Made by a program: the position numbers and the translations under genes
DNA from: JBBDRW01 sp040905265
GTDB lineage: Bacteria > Bacteroidota > Rhodothermia > Balneolales > Balneolaceae
Direction: 5' to 3'
NCBI GenBank assembly: GCA_040905265.1
Contig: JBBDRW010000078.1
Location: forward strand, 1 to 39,638
Length of the DNA stretch: 39,638 bases
Notes under the pieces: generated by a model
Databases searched by the model: none
What the model saw: the letters and a program-made list of their open reading frames with translations, nothing else
Told to the model about the DNA's origin: nothing
Shown here: piece by piece, positions 17,788 through 26,446 of the stretch
Position numbering within the stretch: the first letter of the stretch is position 1
Layout of the letters: each line of letters opens with the position of its first letter

Positions 17788-18711
17788 ATGTTACGCTTGA
17801 TTTTTATGGGTTCACCCGATTTTGCGGTACCTGCTCTTCAGGCTCTTGCCCGTTCGGATCATGAAATCCTTGCTGTAGCCAGTAACCCTGACCGGAAAAG
17901 GGGACGTGGTTCTGTGAAAACTCCTACGGCTGTAAAGGAGACGGCACTTGAACTGAAACTTCCTGTAATCGATGTAGAGTCAACGAATGACCCCGCTTTT
18001 ATTGAGAGAATTCGCGAATTGAAACCGGATCTGTTGGTTGTCGTTGCATTCAGAATTTTGCCTGAAGAACTTCTGGAGATACCTCTACAGGGATCCATCA
18101 ACTTACATGCATCACTACTGCCTGCCTACAGAGGGGCAGCGCCGATCCACTGGGCTGTTATGAATGGAGAGACAAAAAGTGGTTGCACAACATTTTTTCT
18201 GAATAACCGTGTCGATACCGGATCAATCATTCTGCAAAAAGAGACACCGGTTGGTCCGGACGAGACTGCCGGAGAGCTCTATGACCGGTTGAAGAGGGTT
18301 GGGGCGGAAATGGTACTTGAAACGGTGGATCGTATCGATTCCGGCCGTGTGAAGGTCGTTCCACAGGATGGATCGAAAGCATCTTCTGCGCCAAAACTGT
18401 TTCGCGAGAATACAAGGGTAGATTTCCGGGAGACATCAAAAAGAGTACATAACAAGATTCGTGGATTAAGTCCGTTTCCAACTGCCTGGACCCTCTATAA
18501 CGGTGAGAAAATGAACCTTTACCGTTCTGCTATGGGCCCCCGGTATGAGTTGAAACCCGGACAGTTACAACTGGATGGGGAACAGTTATTGGTTGGTTGC
18601 AGCGAGGGTACAGTGGAGATTAAAGAGCTGCAATTACCCGGCCGGAACCGGATGAGCGGAATTGATTTTGCAAATGGATATGATCTGAATACTCCGCTGG
18701 AGAATCCCTGA
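17788..18711 (+). CDS. fmt: Methionyl-tRNA formyltransferase
   Basis: 307 residues, the normal length. It transfers a formyl group from 10-formyl-THF to Met-tRNA(fMet). The N-terminus has the nucleotide-fold start LRLIFMGSPDFAVPAL; catalytic residues are in INLHASLLPAYRGAAPIHW (N105, H107) and NNRVDTGSII (D143). The C-terminal OB-like tRNA-binding domain begins about 205 (RVHNKIRGLSPFPTAWTLYNG). It follows def by 118 bp with the same orientation; the gap holds no gene. Confidence 0.96.
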   Translation: MLRLIFMGSPDFAVPALQALARSDHEILAVASNPDRKRGRGSVKTPTAVKETALELKLPVIDVESTNDPAFIERIRELKPDLLVVVAFRILPEELLEIPLQGSINLHASLLPAYRGAAPIHWAVMNGETKSGCTTFFLNNRVDTGSIILQKETPVGPDETAGELYDRLKRVGAEMVLETVDRIDSGRVKVVPQDGSKASSAPKLFRENTRVDFRETSKRVHNKIRGLSPFPTAWTLYNGEKMNLYRSAMGPRYELKPGQLQLDGEQLLVGCSEGTVEIKELQLPGRNRMSGIDFANGYDLNTPLENP

Positions 18712-18780
18712 GATTCTGCTTTTTCCATTTGATAAAGTTTATATTATTTAAGATATACTGTGCGTTGTTTTCATATTCAT

Positions 18781-18801
18781 CTGCCGGACCGACTCCGGCA
18801 G
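18781..18801. repeat. Perfect 8-bp hairpin in the leader of the ankyrin gene
   Basis: CTGCCGGA (18781-18788) pairs with TCCGGCAG (18794-18801) around CCGAC. It lies about 43 bp before the ankyrin start codon and 70 bp after fmt. No T-run follows, so it may be a weak terminator for fmt or an mRNA leader structure. Confidence 0.4.
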
Positions 18802-18843
18802 GTTGGATAGGAGAAGATTTTTCAACTCAGAAAATTGGAATAG

Positions 18844-19545
18844 ATGGATCTTTCACCATTTCTACAGGCGGTAACCAAAGGAAATCTGGATGAGGTCAAA
18901 CGACTTCACAATCAGGGGGCTTCCCTGGAAGAGTCTTTGAAAAACGGCTCAACTGCACTGATCCTTGCTGCTGAGAATAATCGTCTGGAGATTGTAAAAT
19001 ATCTGCTCGAGGCCGGTGCGGATCCGGCTGCAACCACAAAAATGGGTGGGACGGCACTCAACCGTGCAGCTGAAAACGGTAATATCCAGATTATGAAATA
19101 TCTGCTGGAGAAAGGAGTGCCGGTTGGTGACCTTGCACTGATTGTTGCAGCAAGAGAGGGGAATCAGGAGGCTGTTCAGCTTTTGACAGAGGCGGAAGCA
19201 GATGTGAATGCAAGGCAACGGTGGGGGCAAACTGCCATCATGCTCGCGGCCCGGGAGGGGCATACTGAAATCGTGCGTTATCTCATTGAGCATGGTTCAA
19301 ATGTGAAACTCCGTGATAAAAACGGAGATACCGCGTTGAATATCGCCCTGGACAATGATAATGCAGATATAGCCATCATGCTTAAAAAAGCGGGAGCGAA
19401 AGCCCAGATAAAAAAGGTCAAAGCTCCGATTGTTGCAGAAGATGAAGACGACGAGGATACCGAAGAAGTCGATAGTTCGGTTGACGATATGGATGACATC
19501 ATCAGTGATGACGATGAGCTTCCAGATAATGTCGACCTGGATTAG
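18844..19545 (+). CDS. Ankyrin-repeat protein with acidic C-terminal tail
   Basis: 233 residues. Five ankyrin repeats of ~32 residues cover 1-187, with consensus pieces such as GSTALILAAENNRLEIVKYLLEAGADP, GTALNRAAENGNIQIMKYLLEKG and GQTAIMLAAREGHTEIVRYLIEHG. A short basic stretch (KKAGAKAQIKKVK) leads to a tail of ~40 mostly acidic residues (EDEDDEDTEEVD…). There is no signal peptide or membrane segment, so it is a cytoplasmic protein-interaction module of unknown partner. The acidic tail could mimic DNA or bind a basic protein; this is speculation. Its stop codon is only 3 nt from that of the convergent pruA gene. Confidence 0.88.
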   Translation: MDLSPFLQAVTKGNLDEVKRLHNQGASLEESLKNGSTALILAAENNRLEIVKYLLEAGADPAATTKMGGTALNRAAENGNIQIMKYLLEKGVPVGDLALIVAAREGNQEAVQLLTEAEADVNARQRWGQTAIMLAAREGHTEIVRYLIEHGSNVKLRDKNGDTALNIALDNDNADIAIMLKKAGAKAQIKKVKAPIVAEDEDDEDTEEVDSSVDDMDDIISDDDELPDNVDLD

Positions 19546-19548
19546 GGA

Positions 19549-21162
19549 TTACTCGTTGTATTTAAAGTATTTCAGGTCAAAGTCTACACCGTCAATGTTT
19601 TGACAGGTCAGCGATTTGGGAAGCAGAAAGTGCAACAGATAATCTCTTCCACCTGCTTTGGCGTCATTCCCGCTCATATTAAACCCGCCAAACGGTTGAG
19701 CTCCGACCAGTGACCCGGTACATCCGCGGTTGATATAGAGGTTTCCGACTTTATACCTTCGCAACACCCACTCAATCTTTTTTGGGTCATTGGAGTGATA
19801 GGCACCGGTGAGTCCATACCGGGTATTGTTCGCAATGTTTATGAGGTTTTCTGTACTTTTGCCCTTCATGAACGCAATGACAGGCCCGAAGATCTCCTCC
19901 TGTGCGATGCGGTCTTCTGGGTCGATATCCTGAAAGATTGTGGGTTGAATATAGTACCCCTCTTCCGGTGTATCTGCGCGTTCGCCACCGGTAACGAGTG
20001 ATCCCTCGTTCTTCCCGATCTCAATATAGGAGAGGATCTTGTCGATCGCTTTCTGGTTAATGACCGGCCCCATTCTGTGGTTTTCCTTTGCATTACCTAC
20101 CGTAATCTCTTCAGTACGACGGGTTACTTTCTCCAGAAGTTCATCATGGATATTTTCATGGGCAATGACTCGTGAGCCGGCGGAACACTTCTGTCCCTGG
20201 TATCCATAACCGGATTGAACGATCGAGTCTGCTGCATGGTCCAGATCCGCATCTTCGTCGACGACTACGGCATTCTTTCCGCCCATTTCACTGATAATCC
20301 GTTTGATAAAGTTCTGTTCATCCCCGCCCTGTTCAGCTGCGATACGGTTCAGGTGGAGCCCGACTTTCATGGAACCGGTAAAGGAGATAAAGCGAGTTTT
20401 CGGGTGTCGTGCAAGGTTTTCACCGACTTCTATATCGCCGCCGGTAACATAGTTAAAAACCCCGGCAGGCAGCCCGATTTCATCCAGAATCTGGGTCAGT
20501 AGTGCTCCCATTTTGGGTGTGTCCGGTGCCGGTTTTGCGATGACGGTATTGCCTGCGACAACAGGGGCGAGAGCCATGCCGGTAAAGATAGCAAACGGAA
20601 AGTTCCAGGGTGAGATGGAGATTCCGGCTCCCATCGGCATGTAGATTGTCTTGTTATTGTTTCCTTTGGAATCGATCACCCCCATCCCTTTATCAAGCCG
20701 CAGGGCTTCGTAGGCGTAGTATTCCAGAAAATCAACCGCTTCACAGGTGTCGGCATCCGCTTCCAGATAATTCTTCCCGGATTCACTGATCATCCATGCA
20801 TTGATCTCCATCCTTCGGTCACGGATTACATTGGCAGCCCGAAAGAGGTAGTCTGCACGTTCTCGAACCGGTGTATACTGCCAACTCTCAAAAGCACCCC
20901 AGGCAGATTCAAGAGCTTCATATGCCTGTTCTTTAGAAGCGGACTGGAAGGTTCCGATCACTTCACTAGTGTCGGACGGGTTGCGGCTTTCGAACGTCCC
21001 TTTATCTCCTTTCAGATACTTGCCGTTAATATAGAGATCATGCTCTTCTCCGAACTTCGATCGAACAGTCTGTATGGCCTCTTTCTGTTGTTTGTCAACA
21101 GACGGGTTGTCAAAATCGAAATAGGTTTCGTTTCTGTATTTTTCAAGTGTCAGATCACGCAT
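19549..21162 (-). CDS. pruA: L-glutamate gamma-semialdehyde dehydrogenase (delta-1-pyrroline-5-carboxylate dehydrogenase)
   Basis: 537 residues from the ATG at 21162; an upstream start at 21243 would add 27 residues unlike the family. It oxidises glutamate semialdehyde to glutamate with NAD, the second step of proline breakdown. Aldehyde dehydrogenase motifs are complete: SPWNFPFAIFTG, SFTGSMKVG, SEMGGKN (Glu 292) and GQKCSAGSR (catalytic Cys 326), then EEIFGPV and the C-terminal PFGGFNMSG. The pattern is that of monofunctional P5CDH enzymes without a proline dehydrogenase domain, and no putA/prodh gene lies in the window. It is divergent from gap across 214 bp. Confidence 0.93.
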   Translation of the reverse strand: MRDLTLEKYRNETYFDFDNPSVDKQQKEAIQTVRSKFGEEHDLYINGKYLKGDKGTFESRNPSDTSEVIGTFQSASKEQAYEALESAWGAFESWQYTPVRERADYLFRAANVIRDRRMEINAWMISESGKNYLEADADTCEAVDFLEYYAYEALRLDKGMGVIDSKGNNNKTIYMPMGAGISISPWNFPFAIFTGMALAPVVAGNTVIAKPAPDTPKMGALLTQILDEIGLPAGVFNYVTGGDIEVGENLARHPKTRFISFTGSMKVGLHLNRIAAEQGGDEQNFIKRIISEMGGKNAVVVDEDADLDHAADSIVQSGYGYQGQKCSAGSRVIAHENIHDELLEKVTRRTEEITVGNAKENHRMGPVINQKAIDKILSYIEIGKNEGSLVTGGERADTPEEGYYIQPTIFQDIDPEDRIAQEEIFGPVIAFMKGKSTENLINIANNTRYGLTGAYHSNDPKKIEWVLRRYKVGNLYINRGCTGSLVGAQPFGGFNMSGNDAKAGGRDYLLHFLLPKSLTCQNIDGVDFDLKYFKYNE

Positions 21163-21376
21163 GTAACAGAGCTGGGTTTGGATTTTTAAAGCCTCTTTTG
21201 AATGTAAACAAGTGATCGTTGAACTGCATTCCGAAAGTTTCAAATCCGTAGAAGAATCTGAATGAAACCTTGTACAATATTATTTTAATGGATTGATACA
21301 GCTATAACCTGTATTTTAAGGTGCTTTGGAAGAAGCGAATAAATACAATCCAAATAGAAAATGGAGAAATAAGGAT

Positions 21377-22378
21377 ATGGCAAAAGTTAAAGTAGGTATA
21401 AATGGATTTGGACGTATTGGCCGTCTGGTTACCCGTTCCATTCTAAAGAATTACAGCGATCAAATTGAAATCGTTGGAGTGAATGACCTTACCGATGCCG
21501 GAACGCTGGCTCACCTCTTTAAATATGATTCTGTACATGGAATCTGGCCGGGAGAAGTATCCGCCGGTGAAAACTCTATAAGCATCGACGGCAAGTCGTT
21601 CAATGTAAGTGCAGATCGTGATCCCGCAAATCTGAAATGGGGTGATCTTGGTGCAGAAATTATTGTAGAATCCACCGGTTTTTTCAGGGATGCGAAATTG
21701 GCAGGAAAGCACATTCAGGCTGGCGCCAAAAAGGTGGTCATCTCAGCACCGGGCAGTGGTGATGGTATCAAAACCATCGTTTTAGGGGTCAACGATTCTG
21801 AAATCGACAAGGATTCCAAAATCTACTCCAATGCAAGCTGTACAACCAACTGTCTTGCGCCGATGGTGAAAGTACTGGATGAAGCATTCGGAGTTGAGAA
21901 GGGCTTTATGACTACCATTCACGCCTATACTGGTGATCAACAATTGGTGGATGGCCCCCATAAAGACTTGAGACGGGCACGGGCTGCTGCACATAATATT
22001 GTTCCGACAACCACCGGAGCTGCGGTTGCTGTTGGCCTCGTTCTTCCTCATCTGGCAGGTAAACTGGATGGCGGCGCTGTACGGGTTCCGGTACCGGACG
22101 GGTCGCTGACCGATTTCACTGCTATTGTCAAGAAAGATGTTACAGAGGCAGACGTTTTGAACGCGTTCAAAAAAGCTGCTAACGGTCCTCTGAAGGGAAT
22201 CCTTGAATATTCCGATCTGGAACTTGTTTCCACTGATATTTTGGGAAATACCCACTCCTGCATTTTCGATAGCGGCCTGACCAAAGTTGACGGCAAGCTG
22301 GTGAAGGTTATCGGCTGGTACGACAACGAGGCAGGTTATTCAGCACGAACCGCTGAATTGATCACACGCATCGCGTAA
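21377..22378 (+). CDS. gap: Glyceraldehyde-3-phosphate dehydrogenase
   Basis: 333 residues from the ATG at 21377, which has an AAGGA Shine-Dalgarno sequence 1-5 bases before it; an in-frame TTG start 51 bp upstream adds unrelated residues. It is a glycolytic enzyme that forms 1,3-bisphosphoglycerate. Present are the Rossmann start VGINGFGRIGR, the Asp in VNDLTD (D37) that favours NAD, the active-site SNASCTTNCLAP (Cys 155), HAYTGDQQLVDGPHKD, RRARAAAHNIVPTTTGAA and WYDNEAGYSART. It is monocistronic: pruA is divergent and a hairpin follows 29 bp after the stop. Confidence 0.98.
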   Translation: MAKVKVGINGFGRIGRLVTRSILKNYSDQIEIVGVNDLTDAGTLAHLFKYDSVHGIWPGEVSAGENSISIDGKSFNVSADRDPANLKWGDLGAEIIVESTGFFRDAKLAGKHIQAGAKKVVISAPGSGDGIKTIVLGVNDSEIDKDSKIYSNASCTTNCLAPMVKVLDEAFGVEKGFMTTIHAYTGDQQLVDGPHKDLRRARAAAHNIVPTTTGAAVAVGLVLPHLAGKLDGGAVRVPVPDGSLTDFTAIVKKDVTEADVLNAFKKAANGPLKGILEYSDLELVSTDILGNTHSCIFDSGLTKVDGKLVKVIGWYDNEAGYSARTAELITRIA

Positions 22379-22406
22379 ACCACGTCAGGAACGAAACCTT
22401 GCTCAA

Positions 22407-22431
22407 CCCTTTCCGGATCCAACGGAAAGGG
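22407..22431 (+). terminator. Hairpin downstream of gap
   Basis: CCCTTTCCG (22407-22415) and CGGAAAGGG (22423-22431) form a perfect 9-bp stem with a 7-base loop. The T-run is poor: the next T-rich stretch is some 20 bases further on. A weak or factor-assisted terminator, or a stabilising 3' end, is likely. Confidence 0.5.
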
Positions 22432-22544
22432 GAGTCAGGGTCTCTGAATTTTTGGGTGGTAAATTTGGGTGTAGGTATCTATCATTCCGGACAATTTTTG
22501 CCTGTCACTACCGGAGAATCCAACCCGAATAAATATCAGATAGC

Positions 22545-24269
22545 ATGAGAAAGCCTCTCTTCACACATCCCGTCATTGTTGCGGCATTTCTCTTTTTCAT
22601 CGCATGTACGGAAGATCCTGGCCAAATTAAAATCAACCAGATCGGGTATTACCCGAATGCCCCGAAGATTGCCGTTATTCCCGGCCAGTTGTCGGGGTCT
22701 TTCCAGATCGTGGAAGCCGGGAGCGGAGAGGTTGTATATGGTGGTGATCTCTCTGACCCCCAGGAGTGGCCTTACTCCGGTGAGTGGGTTACACAGGCTG
22801 ATTTTAGTGAACTGACAGAGGCTGGCAGATACCGGCTGGAACAGGGTGATGCGGCTATATCATATGAATTTGAGATTCGGGATGAGATATTTCGGGAACT
22901 TTCCGCAGCCCTCATCAAAGCATTCTACTATAACCGGGCATCCACGGAACTTTCAGAAGAGTATGCCGGTAAGTGGGCAAGGCCAGCCGGCCATCCCGAT
23001 GATCAGGTTCAGATACATGAATCGGCTGCTACTGCAGTTCGTCCAGCCGGCACGGCCTTAGCCTCTCCAAAAGGGTGGTATGATGCCGGTGATTACAACA
23101 AGTATGCAGTGAACTCCGGGATTGCAACATACACGATTCTTGCGGCCTATGAACACTTTCCTTCGTTTTATCAGGATCTGTCACTGAACATTCCGGAATC
23201 CGGGAACGGTGTACCCGATATTCTGAATGAAGCCAGATGGAACCTGGACTGGTTGATGACTGCTCAGGACCCGGAGGACGGTGGAGTCTATCACAAAGTT
23301 ACTTCCCTGGATTTTTCGGGAGTTGTGATGCCTCATGAAGACCAGGCAAACCGCTACGCTGTCATGAAATCGACGGCTGGATCACTCAACTTTGCAGCGG
23401 TGATGGCCGTTGCATCCAGAATTTTCAGAGAGTTCGACCCTGAATTTTCTGAGGCCGCTATCCGGGCGGCGGAAGCAGCCTGGGAATGGGCGGTTGAGAA
23501 TCCGGAACAGATCTATATTCAACCGCCGGATGTACATACGGGTGCTTATGGAGATCGAACCGTTACTGATGAATTTACCTGGGCTGCAGCTGAACTCTAT
23601 ATTACTACCGGGGATGATGCGTACTGGCAAGCGGGAAATTTCAGACAGGCGACAATCGGAGTACCGAGCTGGGTTTCTGTTGGCCCGCTTGCATGGATCT
23701 CGCTGGCTCACCACCGGGAAGATTTAACAGAAGCGGCAGATGTATCAATGATTGAAGAGCGTATTCGCCAACAGGGTAATACGCTACTTTATGAGTATGG
23801 CCAGTCGGCCTACGGAGTCTCTATGGGGAGATATGGCAACCAGGATTTTGTCTGGGGAAGCAATGGGGTTATTTCCAACCACTCCATGATGCTGATCCAG
23901 GCCTACCGCCTGGATAGAGAGGAACGGTATCTTGAAGCTACTCTCTCTAACCTGGATTATATTCTGGGGAGGAATGCTGTCGGAATCTCTTTTGTCACCG
24001 GTTTTGGGAGCCGCTCTCCGATGTTTCCGCATCACCGTCAGTCGGCAGCAGATGGTGTAACCGACCCGGTTCCCGGATTTGTGGTTGGCGGGCCACAACC
24101 GGGACAACAGGATTCGTGTGAATATCCATCCGATCTGCCTGCCCTGAGTTACCTGGATGATTGGTGCAGTTACTCAACCAATGAAGTGACAATAAACTGG
24201 AATGCACCGTTGATTTATACCGCCGGAGCGATTGAATATTACTATGGTGGCAATGCACGGTCCCGGTAA
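22545..24269 (+). CDS. Glycoside hydrolase family 9 enzyme (endoglucanase-like), probable lipoprotein
   Basis: 574 residues. The N-terminus is a short hydrophobic signal ending FFIAC, giving a likely lipoprotein Cys at 21 although the lipobox is imperfect. Residues ~27-110 form the Ig-like N-terminal domain found ahead of many GH9 cellulases (IKINQIGYYPNAPKIAVI). The (alpha/alpha)6 catalytic domain follows with GWYDAGDYNKY (177-187, catalytic base Asp), NGVPDILNEARWNLDWLM, SFVTGFGSRSPMFPHHR and CSYSTNEVTINWNAP with the acid Glu near 550. It should cut beta-1,4 glucans or related beta-glucans at the cell surface. There is no carbohydrate-binding module or SusCD pair beside it, so the substrate is open. 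Confidence 0.9.
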   Translation: MRKPLFTHPVIVAAFLFFIACTEDPGQIKINQIGYYPNAPKIAVIPGQLSGSFQIVEAGSGEVVYGGDLSDPQEWPYSGEWVTQADFSELTEAGRYRLEQGDAAISYEFEIRDEIFRELSAALIKAFYYNRASTELSEEYAGKWARPAGHPDDQVQIHESAATAVRPAGTALASPKGWYDAGDYNKYAVNSGIATYTILAAYEHFPSFYQDLSLNIPESGNGVPDILNEARWNLDWLMTAQDPEDGGVYHKVTSLDFSGVVMPHEDQANRYAVMKSTAGSLNFAAVMAVASRIFREFDPEFSEAAIRAAEAAWEWAVENPEQIYIQPPDVHTGAYGDRTVTDEFTWAAAELYITTGDDAYWQAGNFRQATIGVPSWVSVGPLAWISLAHHREDLTEAADVSMIEERIRQQGNTLLYEYGQSAYGVSMGRYGNQDFVWGSNGVISNHSMMLIQAYRLDREERYLEATLSNLDYILGRNAVGISFVTGFGSRSPMFPHHRQSAADGVTDPVPGFVVGGPQPGQQDSCEYPSDLPALSYLDDWCSYSTNEVTINWNAPLIYTAGAIEYYYGGNARSR

Positions 24270-24326
24270 AAACTTTTATCCTGTTTATTATCAGAATGAA
24301 TCCGTAATTTTGAGGTTGTTTGACTT

Positions 24327-24508
<182 letters not shown>

Positions 24509-24665
24509 TGTAAATATTTCTGAATTTATTTTTTTATTTAATTTTTTTTTGGTTTCTTATTTCGACTTTTGAATCAGGAAGAGAAGATATTGAGCAATCC
24601 GCCAGCCGGCGGATGCAAAACTTCCTTAAAGTTGAAACCAAACAGGTCGATACAGAGTACACAGC
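24509..24665. other. Intergenic stretch before the alaC leader
   Basis: An AT-rich part (24520-24560) with a long T-run, then CCGCC-AGCC-GGCGG (a small hairpin near 24600-24613). The promoter for the alanine leader must lie here or further left, but I cannot place it with confidence. No gene is seen. Confidence 0.45.
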
Positions 24666-24743
24666 ATGAAACACACCAAAGTTCAACATATCGCACCCTT
24701 CTTTGCGGCAGCGGCAGCAGCAGCGGGCAGTGATCCCGGATGA
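24666..24743 (+). CDS. Alanine-rich leader peptide of a putative alaC attenuator
   Basis: A 25-residue open frame: MKHTKVQHIAPFF, then seven consecutive Ala codons (24705-24725; GCG GCA GCG GCA GCA GCA GCG), then GSDPG and TGA at 24741-24743. Its layout resembles leader peptides such as PheL: short, with a run of the regulatory amino acid, followed by alternative hairpins and a biosynthetic gene. The downstream gene is alaC, whose product makes alanine. The stop codon lies inside the 5' strand of the antiterminator, so a ribosome that reaches it would block that structure. The start has no strong Shine-Dalgarno sequence. The reading is sequence-based; translation is not shown. Confidence 0.8.
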   Translation: MKHTKVQHIAPFFAAAAAAAGSDPG

Positions 24744-24810
24744 GAAAGGAGCGAGTTGAACCCGAGGCCATGTCTCTTCAAAGCCTTTCTCATTCAGGAA
24801 AGGCTTTTTT
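24738..24810 (+). promoter_or_regulatory. Antiterminator/terminator switch of the alaC attenuator
   Basis: Antiterminator: 24738-24749 (GGATGAGAAAGG) pairs with 24784-24795 (CCTTTCTCATTC) over 12 positions with one G-U. Terminator: 24780-24789 (AAAGCCTTTC) pairs perfectly with 24798-24807 and runs into a T-tract ending at 24810. The two share 24784-24789 and cannot form together. A further pairing, CTTCTTT (24698-24704, just before the Ala codons) with AAAGGAG (24745-24751), could act as the protector stem. Stalling at Ala codons would favour the antiterminator and expression of alaC; free translation would favour termination. Confidence 0.8.
24780..24810 (+). terminator. Intrinsic terminator in the alaC leader
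   Basis: A perfect 10-bp stem (AAAGCCTTTC/GAAAGGCTTT) with an 8-base loop and a run of six Ts including the last stem bases. It stands 58 bp before the alaC start codon in the same direction, with no protein gene before it other than the leader peptide, which marks it as a regulatory rather than gene-end terminator. Confidence 0.85.
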
Positions 24811-24868
24811 ATTGTTTGACAGTTTACGATTTCAAATAACAGAACCATAAATTCTCTATTTTAACCAG

Positions 24869-26053
24869 ATGGATCCTTTTGATTTTCCCCGTATAAAAAA
24901 ACTACCTCCGTATATCTTTTCGATTACAGACGATCTGAAGCGACAAGCATTGGAGGCCGGAGAGGACATCGTCGACATGAGCATGGGAAATCCGGATCAG
25001 CCGACTCCGGAGCCGATTGTTCAAAAATTGATCGAGTCAGCTCAGGAGGGTGTCAATCACCGTTATTCAGCTTCCAGGGGGATTGCTGACCTGCGAAGTG
25101 CTATTTCCGAATGGTATTCCAACCGATACGATGTATCACTGGATCCTGCCAGAGAGACTGTTGTCACGATGGGATCAAAGGAAGGATTGGCACATATGGT
25201 GCTTGGAATGATCGATAAAGGGGATTTTGTCCTCTGTCCTGACCCTGCATACCCTATTCACGCATATGCTGTTACAATTGCGGGTGGAGAACTCGTGCGA
25301 TTCCCACTTCAGCCGGGAGATGATTTTTTTGAAAACATGACCAAAGCCTGGCACTCCTGTCCTGTCAAGCCGAAACTGCTGATGCTCAACTTTCCCCACA
25401 ACCCGACGACTGAAGTCGTGGACCATGAATTTTTTGAGAAAGTTGTCACATTTGCCAGAGAGAAGCGGATGCTGGTTGTTCACGACCTGGCTTATGCGGA
25501 CCTCTGTTTCGACGGATATCAAGCACCAAGCCTGCTTGAAATACCCGGTGCAAAAGAGATCGGGGTCGAGACATTTACACTCTCCAAAAGCTACAATATG
25601 CCTGGCTGGAGGGTCGGTTTTTGTGCAGGTAACGAGAAAATAATCGAAGGGTTAATCCGGATAAAAAGTTATCTCGACTACGGTATGTTTCAGCCGATTC
25701 AGATTGCAGCCATTGAAGCCCTTACCGGTTCACAACATGTTGTGAATGAAATCTGTGACGAGTATGAAAAACGGAGAGATCAATTGGTGGCAAGCCTGAA
25801 TGAGATCGGTTGGCAGGTAGAGAAACCAAAAGCTACGATGTTTGTCTGGGCCAGGATTCCGGAACCTTATCAGAAAATGGGCTCCCTGGAATTTGCCAAA
25901 CTTTTACTTAAAGAAGCTAAAATAGCGGTTTCTCCCGGAATCGGATTTGGCGAAGGTGGAGATCAGTTTGTCCGTTTTGCTCTGATCGAACGTGCAGAAC
26001 GGATGAAGCAGGGAGTAGAAGGGATTCGGAAAATGATGCTGGAGCTGGTTTGA
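24869..26053 (+). CDS. alaC: Alanine aminotransferase (glutamate-pyruvate), AlaC family
   Basis: 394 residues, fold-type I aminotransferase with high similarity to remembered E. coli AlaC along its length: RIKKLPPYIFSI, GEDIVDMSMGNPDQPTP, HRYSASRGIADLR, VVTMGSKEGLAHM, VVHDLAYADLCFDGYQAPS (Asp 206, Tyr 209), TLSKSYNMPGWRVGF (PLP Lys 240), SPGIGFGEGGDQFVRFALIE. It converts pyruvate and glutamate to alanine and 2-oxoglutarate. A leader peptide with seven Ala codons and a terminator/antiterminator precede it, which fits control by alanyl-tRNA charging and supports this function over the related LL-DAP aminotransferase. It is followed by a convergent small gene and a strong hairpin. Confidence 0.93.
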   Translation: MDPFDFPRIKKLPPYIFSITDDLKRQALEAGEDIVDMSMGNPDQPTPEPIVQKLIESAQEGVNHRYSASRGIADLRSAISEWYSNRYDVSLDPARETVVTMGSKEGLAHMVLGMIDKGDFVLCPDPAYPIHAYAVTIAGGELVRFPLQPGDDFFENMTKAWHSCPVKPKLLMLNFPHNPTTEVVDHEFFEKVVTFAREKRMLVVHDLAYADLCFDGYQAPSLLEIPGAKEIGVETFTLSKSYNMPGWRVGFCAGNEKIIEGLIRIKSYLDYGMFQPIQIAAIEALTGSQHVVNEICDEYEKRRDQLVASLNEIGWQVEKPKATMFVWARIPEPYQKMGSLEFAKLLLKEAKIAVSPGIGFGEGGDQFVRFALIERAERMKQGVEGIRKMMLELV

Positions 26054-26070
26054 GTGTTTACGGCAGCTAT

Positions 26071-26100
26071 GGAATTCATTCTTCTGAACGAATGAATTCC
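26071..26100. terminator. Perfect 11-bp hairpin after alaC
   Basis: GGAATTCATTC (26071-26081) and GAATGAATTCC (26090-26100) with an 8-base loop, 17 bp after the alaC stop and between convergent genes. No T-run follows on either strand, so bidirectional termination is inferred from strength and position. Confidence 0.6.
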
Positions 26101-26144
26101 CGGCCCCGGTTCTGATATCAGAGCAGAAAAGTCATCGTTTTGGC

Positions 26145-26390
26145 CTATTCATCTACAGGGCTGAGAAGCTCAACATGAAAACGGAAGGATTTGTCTTCCA
26201 GGCTTTTTGTTTCGTAGATCTCCCGGATCAGTGCAAATACCTCTTCGGTATCTCCTTTTACACTGGTGGATAGATAGTTTACATCTACCTCCACATCGTG
26301 TTGAGCCACAAGCTCCAGCAGGTCTTGAACCTTATCTTTGGGGTGTTGGGTATAGAGTGGAATATATGTTAATTGAGCGATCGTTTTCAT
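26145..26390 (-). CDS. Small YkoF/MTH1187-like (thiamine-binding-type) protein
   Basis: 81 residues. The pattern beta-alpha-beta-beta-alpha-beta (MKTIAQLTYIPLYT, KDKVQDLLELVAQHDVEVDVNYLSTSVKGDTEEVFALIREIYE, SFRFHVELLSP) fits the ferredoxin-like YqgV/MTH1187/YkoF family, several of which bind thiamine or its pyrimidine. The usual family member is ~95-100 residues, so this one is a little short at the C-terminus. No thiamine gene or TPP riboswitch is near. It is alone: alaC converges on it and a 19-bp inverted repeat lies upstream. Function is not established. Confidence 0.55.
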   Translation of the reverse strand: MKTIAQLTYIPLYTQHPKDKVQDLLELVAQHDVEVDVNYLSTSVKGDTEEVFALIREIYETKSLEDKSFRFHVELLSPVDE

Positions 26391-26446
26391 AGGGTTGTGT
26401 TACTTGTTCAGAATTTATACCTGAAAAATACTGCCTGTCTTGCCTG

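Noticed and set aside
24705..24725. Ala codon run as simple GCN low-complexity repeat
   Set aside because: It is in frame with a start and stop, and the stop sits in an antiterminator strand ahead of a terminator and alaC; chance low complexity does not explain that set.
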